Source: JACDBZ01 sp036262075 (GTDB lineage: Bacteria > Chloroflexota > Limnocylindria > QHBO01). From it: a stretch of DNA of 29,007 bases. Below the pieces are notes generated by a model. It saw nothing but the letters and a program-made list of their open reading frames with translations. It was not told where the DNA came from and did not search any database. Of the stretch, positions 22,549 through 29,007 are shown piece by piece. The DNA is taken from NCBI GenBank assembly GCA_036262075.1, contig DATAJO010000024.1, positions 1 through 29,007 of the forward strand. Reading direction: 5' to 3'. A program made the translations under genes and the position numbers. Each line of letters opens with the position of its first letter. Position 1 is the stretch's first letter.

Positions 22549-23340
22549 ATGGTGAGAATCGGCCTCATCGGGTACGGCCAGATCGGTCGAAGCGTGGCCG
22601 ATGCCGTGCGCGCCGGTGACGCCGGCGACACCGAGCTGGTCGCCGTCCTCGTCCGCGACCCGGCCCGCGTGGCCGGCACCCCGGACGAGCACCTGGCCAC
22701 GACCGATCCGGCTCGACTCTACGCCTGCGAGGCCGACCTCGTCGTCGAGGTCGGCGGCCACGAGGCGCTGCGCCAGCACGTCGCCGGCGTCCTCGGGGGC
22801 GGCAAGGACGTCATGACCCTCAGCGTCGGCGCCCTCGCCGATCCCGCGTTCTTCGCGCGGCTCGAGGAGCTCACGCGGCGCACCCGGCGTCGGGTCCTCG
22901 TCCCGTCCGGCGCGATCGCCGGGCTCGACATGATCTCGGCCGCCGCGCTCGCGCCGCTCGACAGCGTCACGCACACGACCCGCAAGCCGCCGAAGGCGTT
23001 CACCGCCGAGCAGCTGGGGACGACCGACCCGGTGACCGAGCCGCGGCTCCTGTTCGACGGTCCGGCACGCGAGGGCGTCGGCCGCTTCCCGGAGAACGTC
23101 AACGTCGCCGCGGCGGTGAGCCTGGCCGGCATCGGCCTCGACCGCACCCGCCTCCGCGTCTACGCCGATCCGACGGTCACCCGCAACACCCACGAGGTCG
23201 AGGTGGCCGGCCACTTCGGCCGCCTGACGCTCAAGGTCGAGAACGAGCCGTCGGACAACCCGAAGACCGGGCGCGTGGTGCCGCTCAGCGTCGCGAAGGC
23301 GCTGCGCAACCTCACGGCGCCGATCGTCATCGGCCTGTAA
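22549..23340 (+). CDS. L-aspartate dehydrogenase-family oxidoreductase
   Basis: A 263-residue protein with an N-terminal Rossmann fold (GYGQIG at 8-13), then the L-aspartate dehydrogenase signatures PSGAIAGLD, TRKPPKAF and FPENVNVAA, the catalytic-His segment NTHEVEVAGHFG, and the C-terminal EPSDNPKTGR. The family deaminates aspartate with NAD(P), giving iminoaspartate and then oxaloacetate, or runs the reverse. AGGAGGG precedes the start closely; GTG at 22552 would have better spacing than ATG 22549, and the two products differ by one residue. It is followed after 11 bp by a homoserine dehydrogenase-like gene. No nadA, nadB or nadC is present, so NAD synthesis is unlikely to be its job here. 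Confidence 0.9.
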   Translation: MVRIGLIGYGQIGRSVADAVRAGDAGDTELVAVLVRDPARVAGTPDEHLATTDPARLYACEADLVVEVGGHEALRQHVAGVLGGGKDVMTLSVGALADPAFFARLEELTRRTRRRVLVPSGAIAGLDMISAAALAPLDSVTHTTRKPPKAFTAEQLGTTDPVTEPRLLFDGPAREGVGRFPENVNVAAAVSLAGIGLDRTRLRVYADPTVTRNTHEVEVAGHFGRLTLKVENEPSDNPKTGRVVPLSVAKALRNLTAPIVIGL

Positions 23341-23351
23341 CGGAGCCAGCC

Positions 23352-24380
23352 GTGCGGATCCTCGTCGTCGGGTTCGGTCGCGTCGGCCGCGCGACGGCGG
23401 CGGCCATCGTGCGCGACGCGCCGCGCATCCGGGACGAGCACGGCGTCGACGTCGAGCTCGCCGGCGTCGTCACCTCGCGGGTCACCTGGCTGCCGCATCC
23501 GGAGACGCCGCGCGCCGAGCTGGTCAAGGGCCTGACCGGCAGCGCCGTCATGCGGCTGCCCGGCCGGCACGAGCCGTGGCCGGCGGCCCAGGCGATCCGG
23601 GAGGTGGGCGCGGACCTCCTCGCCGAGGCCACGAGCGGCAGCCTCGACACCGGCGAGCCGGGCTACACGAACGTCCGCGCCGCCCTCGAGGCGGGGATGC
23701 ACGTCGTCGCCGCCAGCAAGGGCGCCTTCGTCCGCCACGGCGCCGAGATCCGCCGGCTGGCCGCCGAGCGCGGACGGGAGGTGCGCGTGGGCGCCGCCGT
23801 CGGCGCTGCGCTGCCGACGCTCGACCTCGCGCGCTGCGGACTGGCCGGCGCCCGGATCGAGAGCGTCGACGCCATCCTCAACGGGACGTCGAACTACATC
23901 CTCACCAAGATGGGCGAGCACGGCTCGACGTTCGAGGACAGCCTGCGCGACGCGCAGGCCATCGGCGCGGCGGAGGCCGATCCCAGCCACGACGTCGAGG
24001 GCACCGACACCGCCGCCAAGCTCGTCATCCTCGCCAACCTGGCGCTCGGCGCCGACCTCCAGCTCGAGGACGTGGCGATGACCGGGATCACCGGGCTCGA
24101 CCCGTCGGACCTCGAGCGCGCGGCGGCCCGGGGCCGGAGGATCCGGCTGCTCGGCACGCTCCGCCGCAACGGCTCGGGCTGGATGGCCCGGGTCGAGCCG
24201 ACGCCGATCCGCCAGAGCCATCCCCTCGCCCACGTCGACGGGTTCGACAAGGGCATCAGCTACCTGACCGACACGATGGACCGCGTGACCCTCATCGGCG
24301 GCAGCTCGAGCCCGACCGGGGCGGCGGCCGCGATCATGCGCGACATCCTCAATATCGGGCGGGCCGACAGCCACCCCTGA
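23352..24380 (+). CDS. Homoserine dehydrogenase-like oxidoreductase lacking ACT domain
   Basis: A 342-residue protein with the NAD-binding motif GFGRVG at 7-12 and all main homoserine dehydrogenase signatures: ASKGAF with the catalytic Lys, LNGTSNYIL, and EADPSHDVEGTDTAAK with the second Lys. The C-terminal regulatory ACT domain of many bacterial enzymes is missing. No aspartokinase, aspartate-semialdehyde dehydrogenase, homoserine kinase or threonine synthase gene lies nearby, so a catabolic role, or action on a homoserine analogue, is possible. It starts with GTG and is presumably co-transcribed with the aspartate dehydrogenase-like gene. Its stop lies six bases from the convergent DUF1989 stop. 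Confidence 0.9.
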   Translation: MRILVVGFGRVGRATAAAIVRDAPRIRDEHGVDVELAGVVTSRVTWLPHPETPRAELVKGLTGSAVMRLPGRHEPWPAAQAIREVGADLLAEATSGSLDTGEPGYTNVRAALEAGMHVVAASKGAFVRHGAEIRRLAAERGREVRVGAAVGAALPTLDLARCGLAGARIESVDAILNGTSNYILTKMGEHGSTFEDSLRDAQAIGAAEADPSHDVEGTDTAAKLVILANLALGADLQLEDVAMTGITGLDPSDLERAAARGRRIRLLGTLRRNGSGWMARVEPTPIRQSHPLAHVDGFDKGISYLTDTMDRVTLIGGSSSPTGAAAAIMRDILNIGRADSHP

Positions 24381-24386
24381 ACGAGC

Positions 24387-25028
24387 TCAGGCCGAGGCCG
24401 GCTCGCTGACCACGATGCGCAGCGCCGTCGCCTTGAAGCCGTTGCACGGGTTGCGCTCCTGCGGGCAATTCGAGATCGCGACCCACAGGTCCATCTCGGC
24501 GCGCAGGTCGAGGTGGTCGCCCGCACGCGAGTCCGGCTCCTGGATCTCGTACGCGCCGTCCGGGTGCTGGATGACCTTCATGAACGGGCAGAACGCGCCG
24601 GGGATGTCCTTCTTCGTCAGGCCGATCGGCTCGACCGCGGCCGTCAGGTTGTCGAGGCAGTTCGGCTCCCCCGCCACGCCGTAGCGGAGCCGGTTCGCCG
24701 GCTCGTTGCAGCAGCCGGCCGACGCGTGGTGCACGCCGACGGTGTCGTCGACGATCGTCAGCATCGGATTGCCCTCGTCCGAGTACAGCGCGTGGCCGGT
24801 GGTCAGCAGCCAGCGCTTCTGGATGAGGCGCGAGTTGTTGGTCGACAGGCGCTCCCGCGGATCGGCGCGGTTGAAGCACACCAGGTCGGGCACCTGCTTG
24901 CCCTCGACGTCGACGATGCGCAGCACCTGGCCACGCTTCAGCTCGAGGCCGATGCGCCCGGCGGGCGCGATGACCTGGTCGAGGACGACGGACGGATCGG
25001 ACGGATCGGACGGGGTGGTGTCAGCCAT
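24387..25028 (-). CDS. DUF1989 / urea-carboxylase-associated family protein
   Basis: A 213-residue protein recognisable as DUF1989 by VDVEGKQVPDLVCFN near 40-54, GVHHASAGCCNEPANR near 98-113 and the C-terminal ISNCPQERNPCNG. The conserved His and Cys residues in the last two motifs look like a metal site. Relatives occur beside urea carboxylase/guanidine operons and in other amine or amide catabolic clusters; the biochemical role is not established to my knowledge. An N-terminal acidic, Ser/Pro-rich tail (PSDPSDPS) precedes the domain. The gene is divergent from a nitroreductase. Confidence 0.85.
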   Translation of the reverse strand: MADTTPSDPSDPSVVLDQVIAPAGRIGLELKRGQVLRIVDVEGKQVPDLVCFNRADPRERLSTNNSRLIQKRWLLTTGHALYSDEGNPMLTIVDDTVGVHHASAGCCNEPANRLRYGVAGEPNCLDNLTAAVEPIGLTKKDIPGAFCPFMKVIQHPDGAYEIQEPDSRAGDHLDLRAEMDLWVAISNCPQERNPCNGFKATALRIVVSEPASA

Positions 25029-25101
25029 CGGTGCTCCTGTGCGGTCGGTTCGGGTCTCCTCCCATCACCCTAGCCGAACCGGAACGGTGTCGTGTGCACC
25101 G

Positions 25102-25133
25102 GCATACAACGCGACGAGTACACTGGGCCGATG
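25102..25133. promoter_or_regulatory. RTTGTATRC box and leaderless promoter of nitroreductase gene
   Basis: GCATACAAC at 25102-25110 is GTTGTATGC on the minus strand, a full box match. TACACT at 25119-25124 is followed by six bases and ATG 25131, so the nitroreductase message is probably leaderless; no SD is visible. The box would lie about 12 bases upstream of that -10, and faces the DUF1989 gene on the other side. Confidence 0.5.
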
Positions 25134-25676
25134 AGCACGAACGATCCCTGCCCGCCGTCGGCGATCACGCGCACGCTGAAGCGCGTGCGCCAGACCCGCG
25201 ACTACCGACCCGACCCGGTTCCGGAGGACGCGCTCCGGGACATCCTCGACGTGGCCCGATGGACCGGCAGCGTCTCGAACACGCAGCCCTGGAAGTTCGT
25301 CGTCGTGACCGACCCGGACACGAAGCGCCGGATGGCCGAGGCGGCGCCGTACACGGCGCACATCGGCGTCGCGCCGGTCGTCGTGTGCGTGGCGCGCGAG
25401 ATCAAGGGCGTGGAGATCGACAACTTCGACGAGGGCCGCATCGTCGAGCGGATGATGATCGCGGCCGAGGCCCACGGCCTGAGCTCGGGCCTGGCGCGGG
25501 CGCGGGAGGAGGCCCAGCCGATCGTTGCCGAGCTGCTCGGCGTGCCGGAGGGGATGATCCTGCGCACGATGGTCTCGATCGGCTACCCGACCGAGGAGGG
25601 CGCGAAGCCGAAGTCACCGCCCGGACAGGCGCGTCGACCGCTCGAGTCGTTCGTCGCCCACGAGCGCTACAGCTGA
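25131..25676 (+). CDS. Nitroreductase-family flavoprotein
   Basis: A 181-residue protein with the FMN-binding nitroreductase fold. The N-terminal RQTRDYRPDPV (20-30) carries the usual phosphate-binding Arg residues, WTGSVSNTQPWKF (44-56) is the classic S-x-N-x-Q-P-W motif, and a VSIGYPTEEGAKPKS segment lies near the end. Members reduce nitro groups, quinones, enones or act in dehalogenation. ATG 25131 is preferred over the upstream in-frame ATG at 25092 because the promoter -10 (TACACT) lies between them. It is followed after 10 bp by an MFS transporter. Confidence 0.9.
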   Translation: MSTNDPCPPSAITRTLKRVRQTRDYRPDPVPEDALRDILDVARWTGSVSNTQPWKFVVVTDPDTKRRMAEAAPYTAHIGVAPVVVCVAREIKGVEIDNFDEGRIVERMMIAAEAHGLSSGLARAREEAQPIVAELLGVPEGMILRTMVSIGYPTEEGAKPKSPPGQARRPLESFVAHERYS

Positions 25677-25686
25677 CCGGGGGAGG

Positions 25687-26883
25687 ATGGGAACGCCCGG
25701 CAGCAATCGGGTCCTGACCCGGTCGTTCCTCGTCGTCCTCGTCCTCACCGGCCTCGGGTTCACGTTCGAGCACGTCCTGCGACCGATCATCCCGCTCATC
25801 GTCATCGACCGGGGTGGCGATGTGGTCCTCGTCGGCGTGGTCGCGGCGATGCACTCGATCCCGTCCATCCTGTTCCGTCCCACGATCGGACGGCTGGTCG
25901 ACAGCGGCCGGCACGCCCTGCTGCTCCGGCTCGGAGCGTTGCTCGGGACGGTGGCGCCGCTCGGCCTGGTCCTCCCGGGCCTGGCGCTGCTCGTCCCGGT
26001 GCGGTTCCTCCAGGGCACCGGATGGGCCCTCTACAGCGTCTCGACCCACTCCCTGATGGCCCAACGGTCGCCCGCGGACCGTCGGGGAGAGGCGTCCGGC
26101 TATTTCATGGCGATGCCGGCGCTCGCGCACCTCGTCGGCCCGGGAGCCGGCGTCGCGCTCTACCTCGCGACCGGCGCCATCGGTCCCGCCGTCCTGGCGA
26201 CCGCCCTCGGCGTCGCCGCCACCGCCCTCGCCTTCCGGATGTACCTGCCGCCGCCGATCGCCAGAAAGCCCGAGCCGCGGCCGCAGCGCCTGGTCGAGCG
26301 TCTCGTCGAACCCTCGGCGCTGCCCTCGACCCTGATGATCGCCGGGTTCATGCTTCCGCAGGCCCTGTTCGCGGTCTTCGCCCCGGTCTACGCGCTGGAG
26401 GTCGGCGCCCCCCTCGAGTGGCTGGCGGTCTACTACCCGGCATTCGGCCTGGTCCTCTTCGTCAGCCAGCTCCTCGCCGGGCGCGCGTCGGACCGATACG
26501 GGCGCAACGCGGCGATCATGGCCGGTTGTGCGGTCGCCGTCGCGGGGCTCGCCGTGGCGTTCCTCGGAGGGTCGTTCCTGACGTTCGCGGCGGGCGCGGG
26601 GATCTACGCCCTGGGCGTGGCGCTCGTCTCGCCGACGATGAGCGCGCTCACGATCGACCGCGCCCCGCCCGACCGGCTCGGCGCCGCCATGGCGACGTAC
26701 TCGGTCGGGTACCAGCTCTCCAGCGGCGCCGGGAGCCTGCTCTGGGGAGGCGTGCTCTCGATCGGCGGGTTCGCTGGGGCGTTCGGCGTGGCCATCGCCT
26801 TCCAGCTGGCGACGATGGCGCTCAGCGCGAGAATGTCCGACGGAGCGCCCGGGACCGCGCCCCCGGCGGGGGCCGTCGACTAG
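25687..26883 (+). CDS. MFS transporter
   Basis: A 398-residue protein with about twelve membrane segments. The loop-2/3 motif appears as GRLVDSGRHALLLR (88-101) and again in the second half as AGRASDRYGRN, which is close to the MFS consensus. A GGGGGAGG purine run abuts ATG 25687 with essentially no spacing, so the true start is slightly uncertain, but no better codon is nearby. It is co-transcribed with the nitroreductase, which suggests the two share a substrate. It is only distantly similar by eye to the MFS protein at 8329-9627. Substrate unknown. Confidence 0.9.
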   Translation: MGTPGSNRVLTRSFLVVLVLTGLGFTFEHVLRPIIPLIVIDRGGDVVLVGVVAAMHSIPSILFRPTIGRLVDSGRHALLLRLGALLGTVAPLGLVLPGLALLVPVRFLQGTGWALYSVSTHSLMAQRSPADRRGEASGYFMAMPALAHLVGPGAGVALYLATGAIGPAVLATALGVAATALAFRMYLPPPIARKPEPRPQRLVERLVEPSALPSTLMIAGFMLPQALFAVFAPVYALEVGAPLEWLAVYYPAFGLVLFVSQLLAGRASDRYGRNAAIMAGCAVAVAGLAVAFLGGSFLTFAAGAGIYALGVALVSPTMSALTIDRAPPDRLGAAMATYSVGYQLSSGAGSLLWGGVLSIGGFAGAFGVAIAFQLATMALSARMSDGAPGTAPPAGAVD

Positions 26884-26923
26884 GTCGGCCGCTCCCCGAG
26901 CATGCCCCGGATCGGGCGGTGGA

Positions 26924-27592
26924 TCAGCGGGCCGCCGAGGCGGCCGCCCTCACCTGCGCCAGGTACTCGAGCGTCTCGTCGAGGGACACGGCATCCACGT
27001 ACTTCGCATCGATGTCGTAGAGGTTCCGCTCGAGGACCTCCTCGGTCCGATCGACCACTGCCTCGCGGACGACGGCGGTGAGGAAGTCGTGGGAGAACGC
27101 ATCCACGGCCGTGGCACGCACGCAGCCGCTCATCGACGATCCCGCCAGGATGACGGTGTCCACGTTCCTCGCCACCAGCTGGTCGTGGAGGTCGGTACCG
27201 AAGAAGCCACTCGGCCGCCGCTTCGGGATCACCGTCTCGCCCTCACGCGGCGCGAGCTCCTCGACGATCTCCGCGCCCCGCGTTCCCTCGATCTGGCACA
27301 GGCCGGTGCGATGCGCGTGCCCCTTCCAGAGCCCGACGTCGGAGAGGTCCGGCTTCACCAGGCCCTGGGTGAAGAAGATCGGGATCGCCGCCTCGCGTGC
27401 CGCGTCGAGCAGGCGCCTGATGTCCGGCATCCGCTCTTCGGCCATCGGCCAGCAGGTGGATGGCGAGCCGGCGTCGACGAAGTCGTACTGCATGTCGACG
27501 ATCACGAGCGCCGGCCGCTCGCCGAAGCCGTTCCGCGTCGTTCCCCATCCCTGCTCCGCGTAGCGGGCCTTCGTCGCCTCGTCGACGGTCAT
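26924..27592 (-). CDS. Isochorismatase-family cysteine amidohydrolase
   Basis: A 222-residue cysteine hydrolase with the full catalytic triad: D33 in VIVDMQYDF, K124 in VIPKRRPSGFF, and C157 in GSSMSGCVRATA. The N-terminal QGWGTTRNGFGERPALV is typical of the N-carbamoylsarcosine amidase / maleamate amidase subgroup rather than of true isochorismatases. The likely reaction is hydrolysis of a small amide or N-carbamoyl compound to an acid and ammonia. ATG 27592 has AGGAGAG about eight bases upstream. It is divergent from the second PrpF paralogue with a shared GTATAC box. Substrate inferred only from subgroup and context. Confidence 0.9.
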   Translation of the reverse strand: MTVDEATKARYAEQGWGTTRNGFGERPALVIVDMQYDFVDAGSPSTCWPMAEERMPDIRRLLDAAREAAIPIFFTQGLVKPDLSDVGLWKGHAHRTGLCQIEGTRGAEIVEELAPREGETVIPKRRPSGFFGTDLHDQLVARNVDTVILAGSSMSGCVRATAVDAFSHDFLTAVVREAVVDRTEEVLERNLYDIDAKYVDAVSLDETLEYLAQVRAAASAAR

Positions 27593-27630
27593 CGTGCTGC
27601 TCTCCTGGCGTCTCAAGCGTGCGGAACGCG

Positions 27631-27640
27631 ATTGTATACT
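27631..27640. promoter_or_regulatory. RTTGTATRC box in divergent promoter of amidase and second prpF
   Basis: ATTGTATACT at 27631-27640 supplies TATACT (27635-27640) as a -10 for the rightward gene and TACAAT (27636-27631) for the leftward gene. It is the clearest example of one box serving two opposed promoters, like that at 9715-9726. Confidence 0.6.
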
Positions 27641-27664
27641 GCTGTACATCGCTGGAACAGGAGC

Positions 27665-28864
27665 ATGACGAGACTCGCCGCCGGACATCTCCCCGCCTCA
27701 GCCATCCGCCGGGGAGACCAGGTCGGATTCCGTTGCGTCTTCATGCGCGGTGGCACCAGCCGGGGCGCCTTCTTCCATGATTCCGACCTGCCCGCGGACG
27801 CCCGCGCGCGGGAGCGCGTGATCCTCGCGGTCTACGGCAGCCCCGACGTGCGCCAGATCGACGGGATCGGCGGAGCCGATCCGCTGACCAGCAAGGTCGC
27901 CATCGTGCGCCGATCGACGCGGCCCGATGCGGACGTCGAGTTCACCTTCGGCCAGGTTCGCATCACCGAGGCCGTCGTCGACTTCAGCGGCAACTGCGGG
28001 AACATGGCGGCCGGCATCGGCCCCTTCGCGATCGACGAGGGCCTCGTGCCCGCGGTCGAGCCGGAAACCACGGTCCGCATCTACCTCACCAACGCGGACA
28101 GCGTGATCACCGCCCGGGTCCAGGTCAGTGACGGCCTCACCCGCACCGCGGGGGACGCGGAGGTGCCAGGGGTTCCCGGGACCGGCGCCTCGATCATGAT
28201 CGACTTCGGCGACGGCGCGAGCGTCCTCGGTCGTGGGCTCCTTCCGACCGGGGCCGCGGTCGACCGGCTGTCGACACCGTCGGGCGAGATCGACGCCTCG
28301 ATCGTCGACGCCGGGAACCCCGTCGCGTTCGTCCGGGCCGATGCCGTGGGACTCACCGGAACGGAGCTGCCGGACGATCTCGGCGAGCCGATCCTGGCGC
28401 GCCTGGAGGAGATCCGTGCGGCGGCGGCCGTCCGGCTCGGGCTCGTCTCGAGCCCCGGCGACGCGGCCCGCCTGACCCCGGCCATCCCCAAGCTCTACGT
28501 CGTCGCGCCGCCCGCGTCGTACGCCGACCTGCGGGGCCGATCCATCGAGGCCGCCGAGATCGATCTGCTCGGCCGCGGCCTGAGCATGCAGCGACCCCAC
28601 CGGGCGTATGCCGGGACGGTCGCCGTCTGCACGTCGGCCGCGGCCGGCATCCCGGGAACCATCGTGGCCGGCCTGCTCGGGGGTAGCCCTCCGGCCGGCC
28701 GCCTGCGCATCGGGCACCCGGGTGGCGTGATGCCCGTCGAGGGGAGCGTCGAGATGCGCGACGAAGGACCGGTGATGACTCGGGCGGCGATCGAGCGAAC
28801 GGCGCGCCGAATCATGGAGGGAACGGTCTACGTCCCGGCCGGCGTCGTCGACCCCCACGTCTGA
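27665..28864 (+). CDS. Second PrpF-family isomerase
   Basis: A 399-residue paralogue of the protein at 10694. The signature RGGTSRG is at 28-34 and the catalytic pair are K77 (TSKVAI) and C111 (GNCGN), again 34 residues apart; the later HPGGVMPVEG segment replaces HPYGIMEM of the first copy. Compared with it there are about 16 extra N-terminal residues. AGGAG lies only one base before ATG 27665, tighter than usual, but no better in-frame start exists. Probable function: double-bond or tautomer isomerisation of an unsaturated di- or tricarboxylate. It is followed after 16 bp by a probable hydrolase gene. Confidence 0.93.
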   Translation: MTRLAAGHLPASAIRRGDQVGFRCVFMRGGTSRGAFFHDSDLPADARARERVILAVYGSPDVRQIDGIGGADPLTSKVAIVRRSTRPDADVEFTFGQVRITEAVVDFSGNCGNMAAGIGPFAIDEGLVPAVEPETTVRIYLTNADSVITARVQVSDGLTRTAGDAEVPGVPGTGASIMIDFGDGASVLGRGLLPTGAAVDRLSTPSGEIDASIVDAGNPVAFVRADAVGLTGTELPDDLGEPILARLEEIRAAAAVRLGLVSSPGDAARLTPAIPKLYVVAPPASYADLRGRSIEAAEIDLLGRGLSMQRPHRAYAGTVAVCTSAAAGIPGTIVAGLLGGSPPAGRLRIGHPGGVMPVEGSVEMRDEGPVMTRAAIERTARRIMEGTVYVPAGVVDPHV

Positions 28865-28880
28865 CAACCGAAGGAGCCAG

Positions 28881-29007
28881 ATGTTCCACTTCTTCCCCGA
28901 CAACTACCCCTGGTCGCAGGCGGTCCTGCGCATCCTGTTCACCGGCGGCTCGATCGGCGAGGTCGGTCCGGCGGTGGAGGCGCTGCAGGCGGCCTCGGTG
29001 GCCGGCG
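28881..29007 (+). CDS. Probable alpha/beta hydrolase, N-terminal fragment cut by the window edge
   Basis: ATG 28881 is preceded by AAGGAG with four bases of spacing; 42 codons are visible, starting MFHFFPDNYPWSQAVLRI. This opening (FPxNYxWSxAV, then a Gly-Gly and GEV segment) resembles the N-terminus of alpha/beta hydrolases related to 2,6-dihydroxypseudooxynicotine hydrolase and FrsA-type esterases, which have a helical N-terminal domain before the hydrolase fold. The catalytic residues lie beyond the window, so the call rests on memory of the family's start and is tentative. Likely co-transcribed with the second prpF. Confidence 0.5.
   Translation, partial: MFHFFPDNYPWSQAVLRILFTGGSIGEVGPAVEALQAASVAG

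Noticed and set aside
24374..24393. Small hairpin (CCTGA / TCAGG) spanning the convergent stops of the homoserine dehydrogenase-like and DUF1989 genes
   Set aside because: Only five paired bases and no T-run; too weak to call a terminator.
26884..26923. Possible terminator between the convergent MFS and isochorismatase-type genes
   Set aside because: GCCC/GGGC around a six-base loop is too short a stem to separate from chance in GC-rich DNA.
205..27640. GTATAC-type boxes as nothing but ordinary -10 elements
   Set aside because: TATACT and TACAAT do resemble -10 boxes, and the weaker copies could be only that. I kept the operator reading because the conserved RTTGTATRC extends beyond a hexamer, occurs in both orientations relative to the genes, and TTG/TATGC variants that are poor -10s on one strand are still conserved. 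The caveat stands.
1..29007. CRISPR arrays, tRNA/rRNA genes, insertion sequences, prophage
   Set aside because: No regularly spaced repeats, tRNA-like TTCGA arm structures, transposase or integrase reading frames, or terminal inverted repeats were seen on reading the window.

Overview
The window is about 29 kb of very GC-rich bacterial DNA, densely packed with genes. It has GTG and TTG starts beside ATG, ATGA/GTGA start-stop overlaps, a classical lipoprotein, and three promoters whose -10 box sits 6-7 bases from the start codon (leaderless transcripts). This suits a soil- or sediment-type Actinomycetota or Chloroflexota; nothing here fixes the phylum. I see no rRNA, tRNA, CRISPR array, insertion sequence or phage gene.

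Layout. 1-156: 5' end of an unrecognised minus-strand gene. 386-1219: IclR regulator. 1367-7477: DMT exporter, UbiD-type decarboxylase, then a three-subunit molybdenum hydroxylase (FAD, 2Fe-2S and Mo subunits). 8178-7474 (minus): GntR/FCD regulator. 9627-8329 (minus): MFS transporter, divergent from a Cys-containing isocitrate-lyase/PEP-mutase family lyase (9734-10621). 10694-12453: PrpF-family isomerase and OsmC protein. 14221-12425 (minus): asparaginase-like protein and TauE/SafE permease, divergent from a ThDP decarboxylase, a DMT transporter and a dihydroxyphthalate-decarboxylase-like protein (14383-18112). 22327-18109 (minus): a NitT/TauT-type ABC transporter with two permeases, plus an RraA-type aldolase, divergent from aspartate dehydrogenase-like and homoserine dehydrogenase-like genes (22549-24380). 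25028-24387 (minus): DUF1989 protein, divergent from nitroreductase and MFS (25131-26883). 27592-26924 (minus): isochorismatase-type amidase, divergent from a second PrpF paralogue (27665-28864) and a truncated probable alpha/beta hydrolase.

The genes read as a catabolic island for small carboxylic acids, probably N-containing or aromatic in origin. It holds five uptake/export systems, ring- or chain-processing enzymes (Mo hydroxylase, UbiD, ThDP decarboxylase, amidases), and lower-pathway enzymes that would yield pyruvate, propionate or oxaloacetate (PrpF isomerases, ICL/PEPM lyase, RraA aldolase). No complete known pathway can be assembled from the window alone.

The strongest unexpected signal is regulatory. 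A box with consensus RTTGTATRC (core GTATAC) lies at the -10 region of nearly every transcription unit and at every divergent promoter, including the GntR gene's own. This suggests that one regulator, most simply the GntR/FCD protein, controls the whole set. Two transcripts start with a Shine-Dalgarno-led mini-ORF whose stop overlaps the main start codon.
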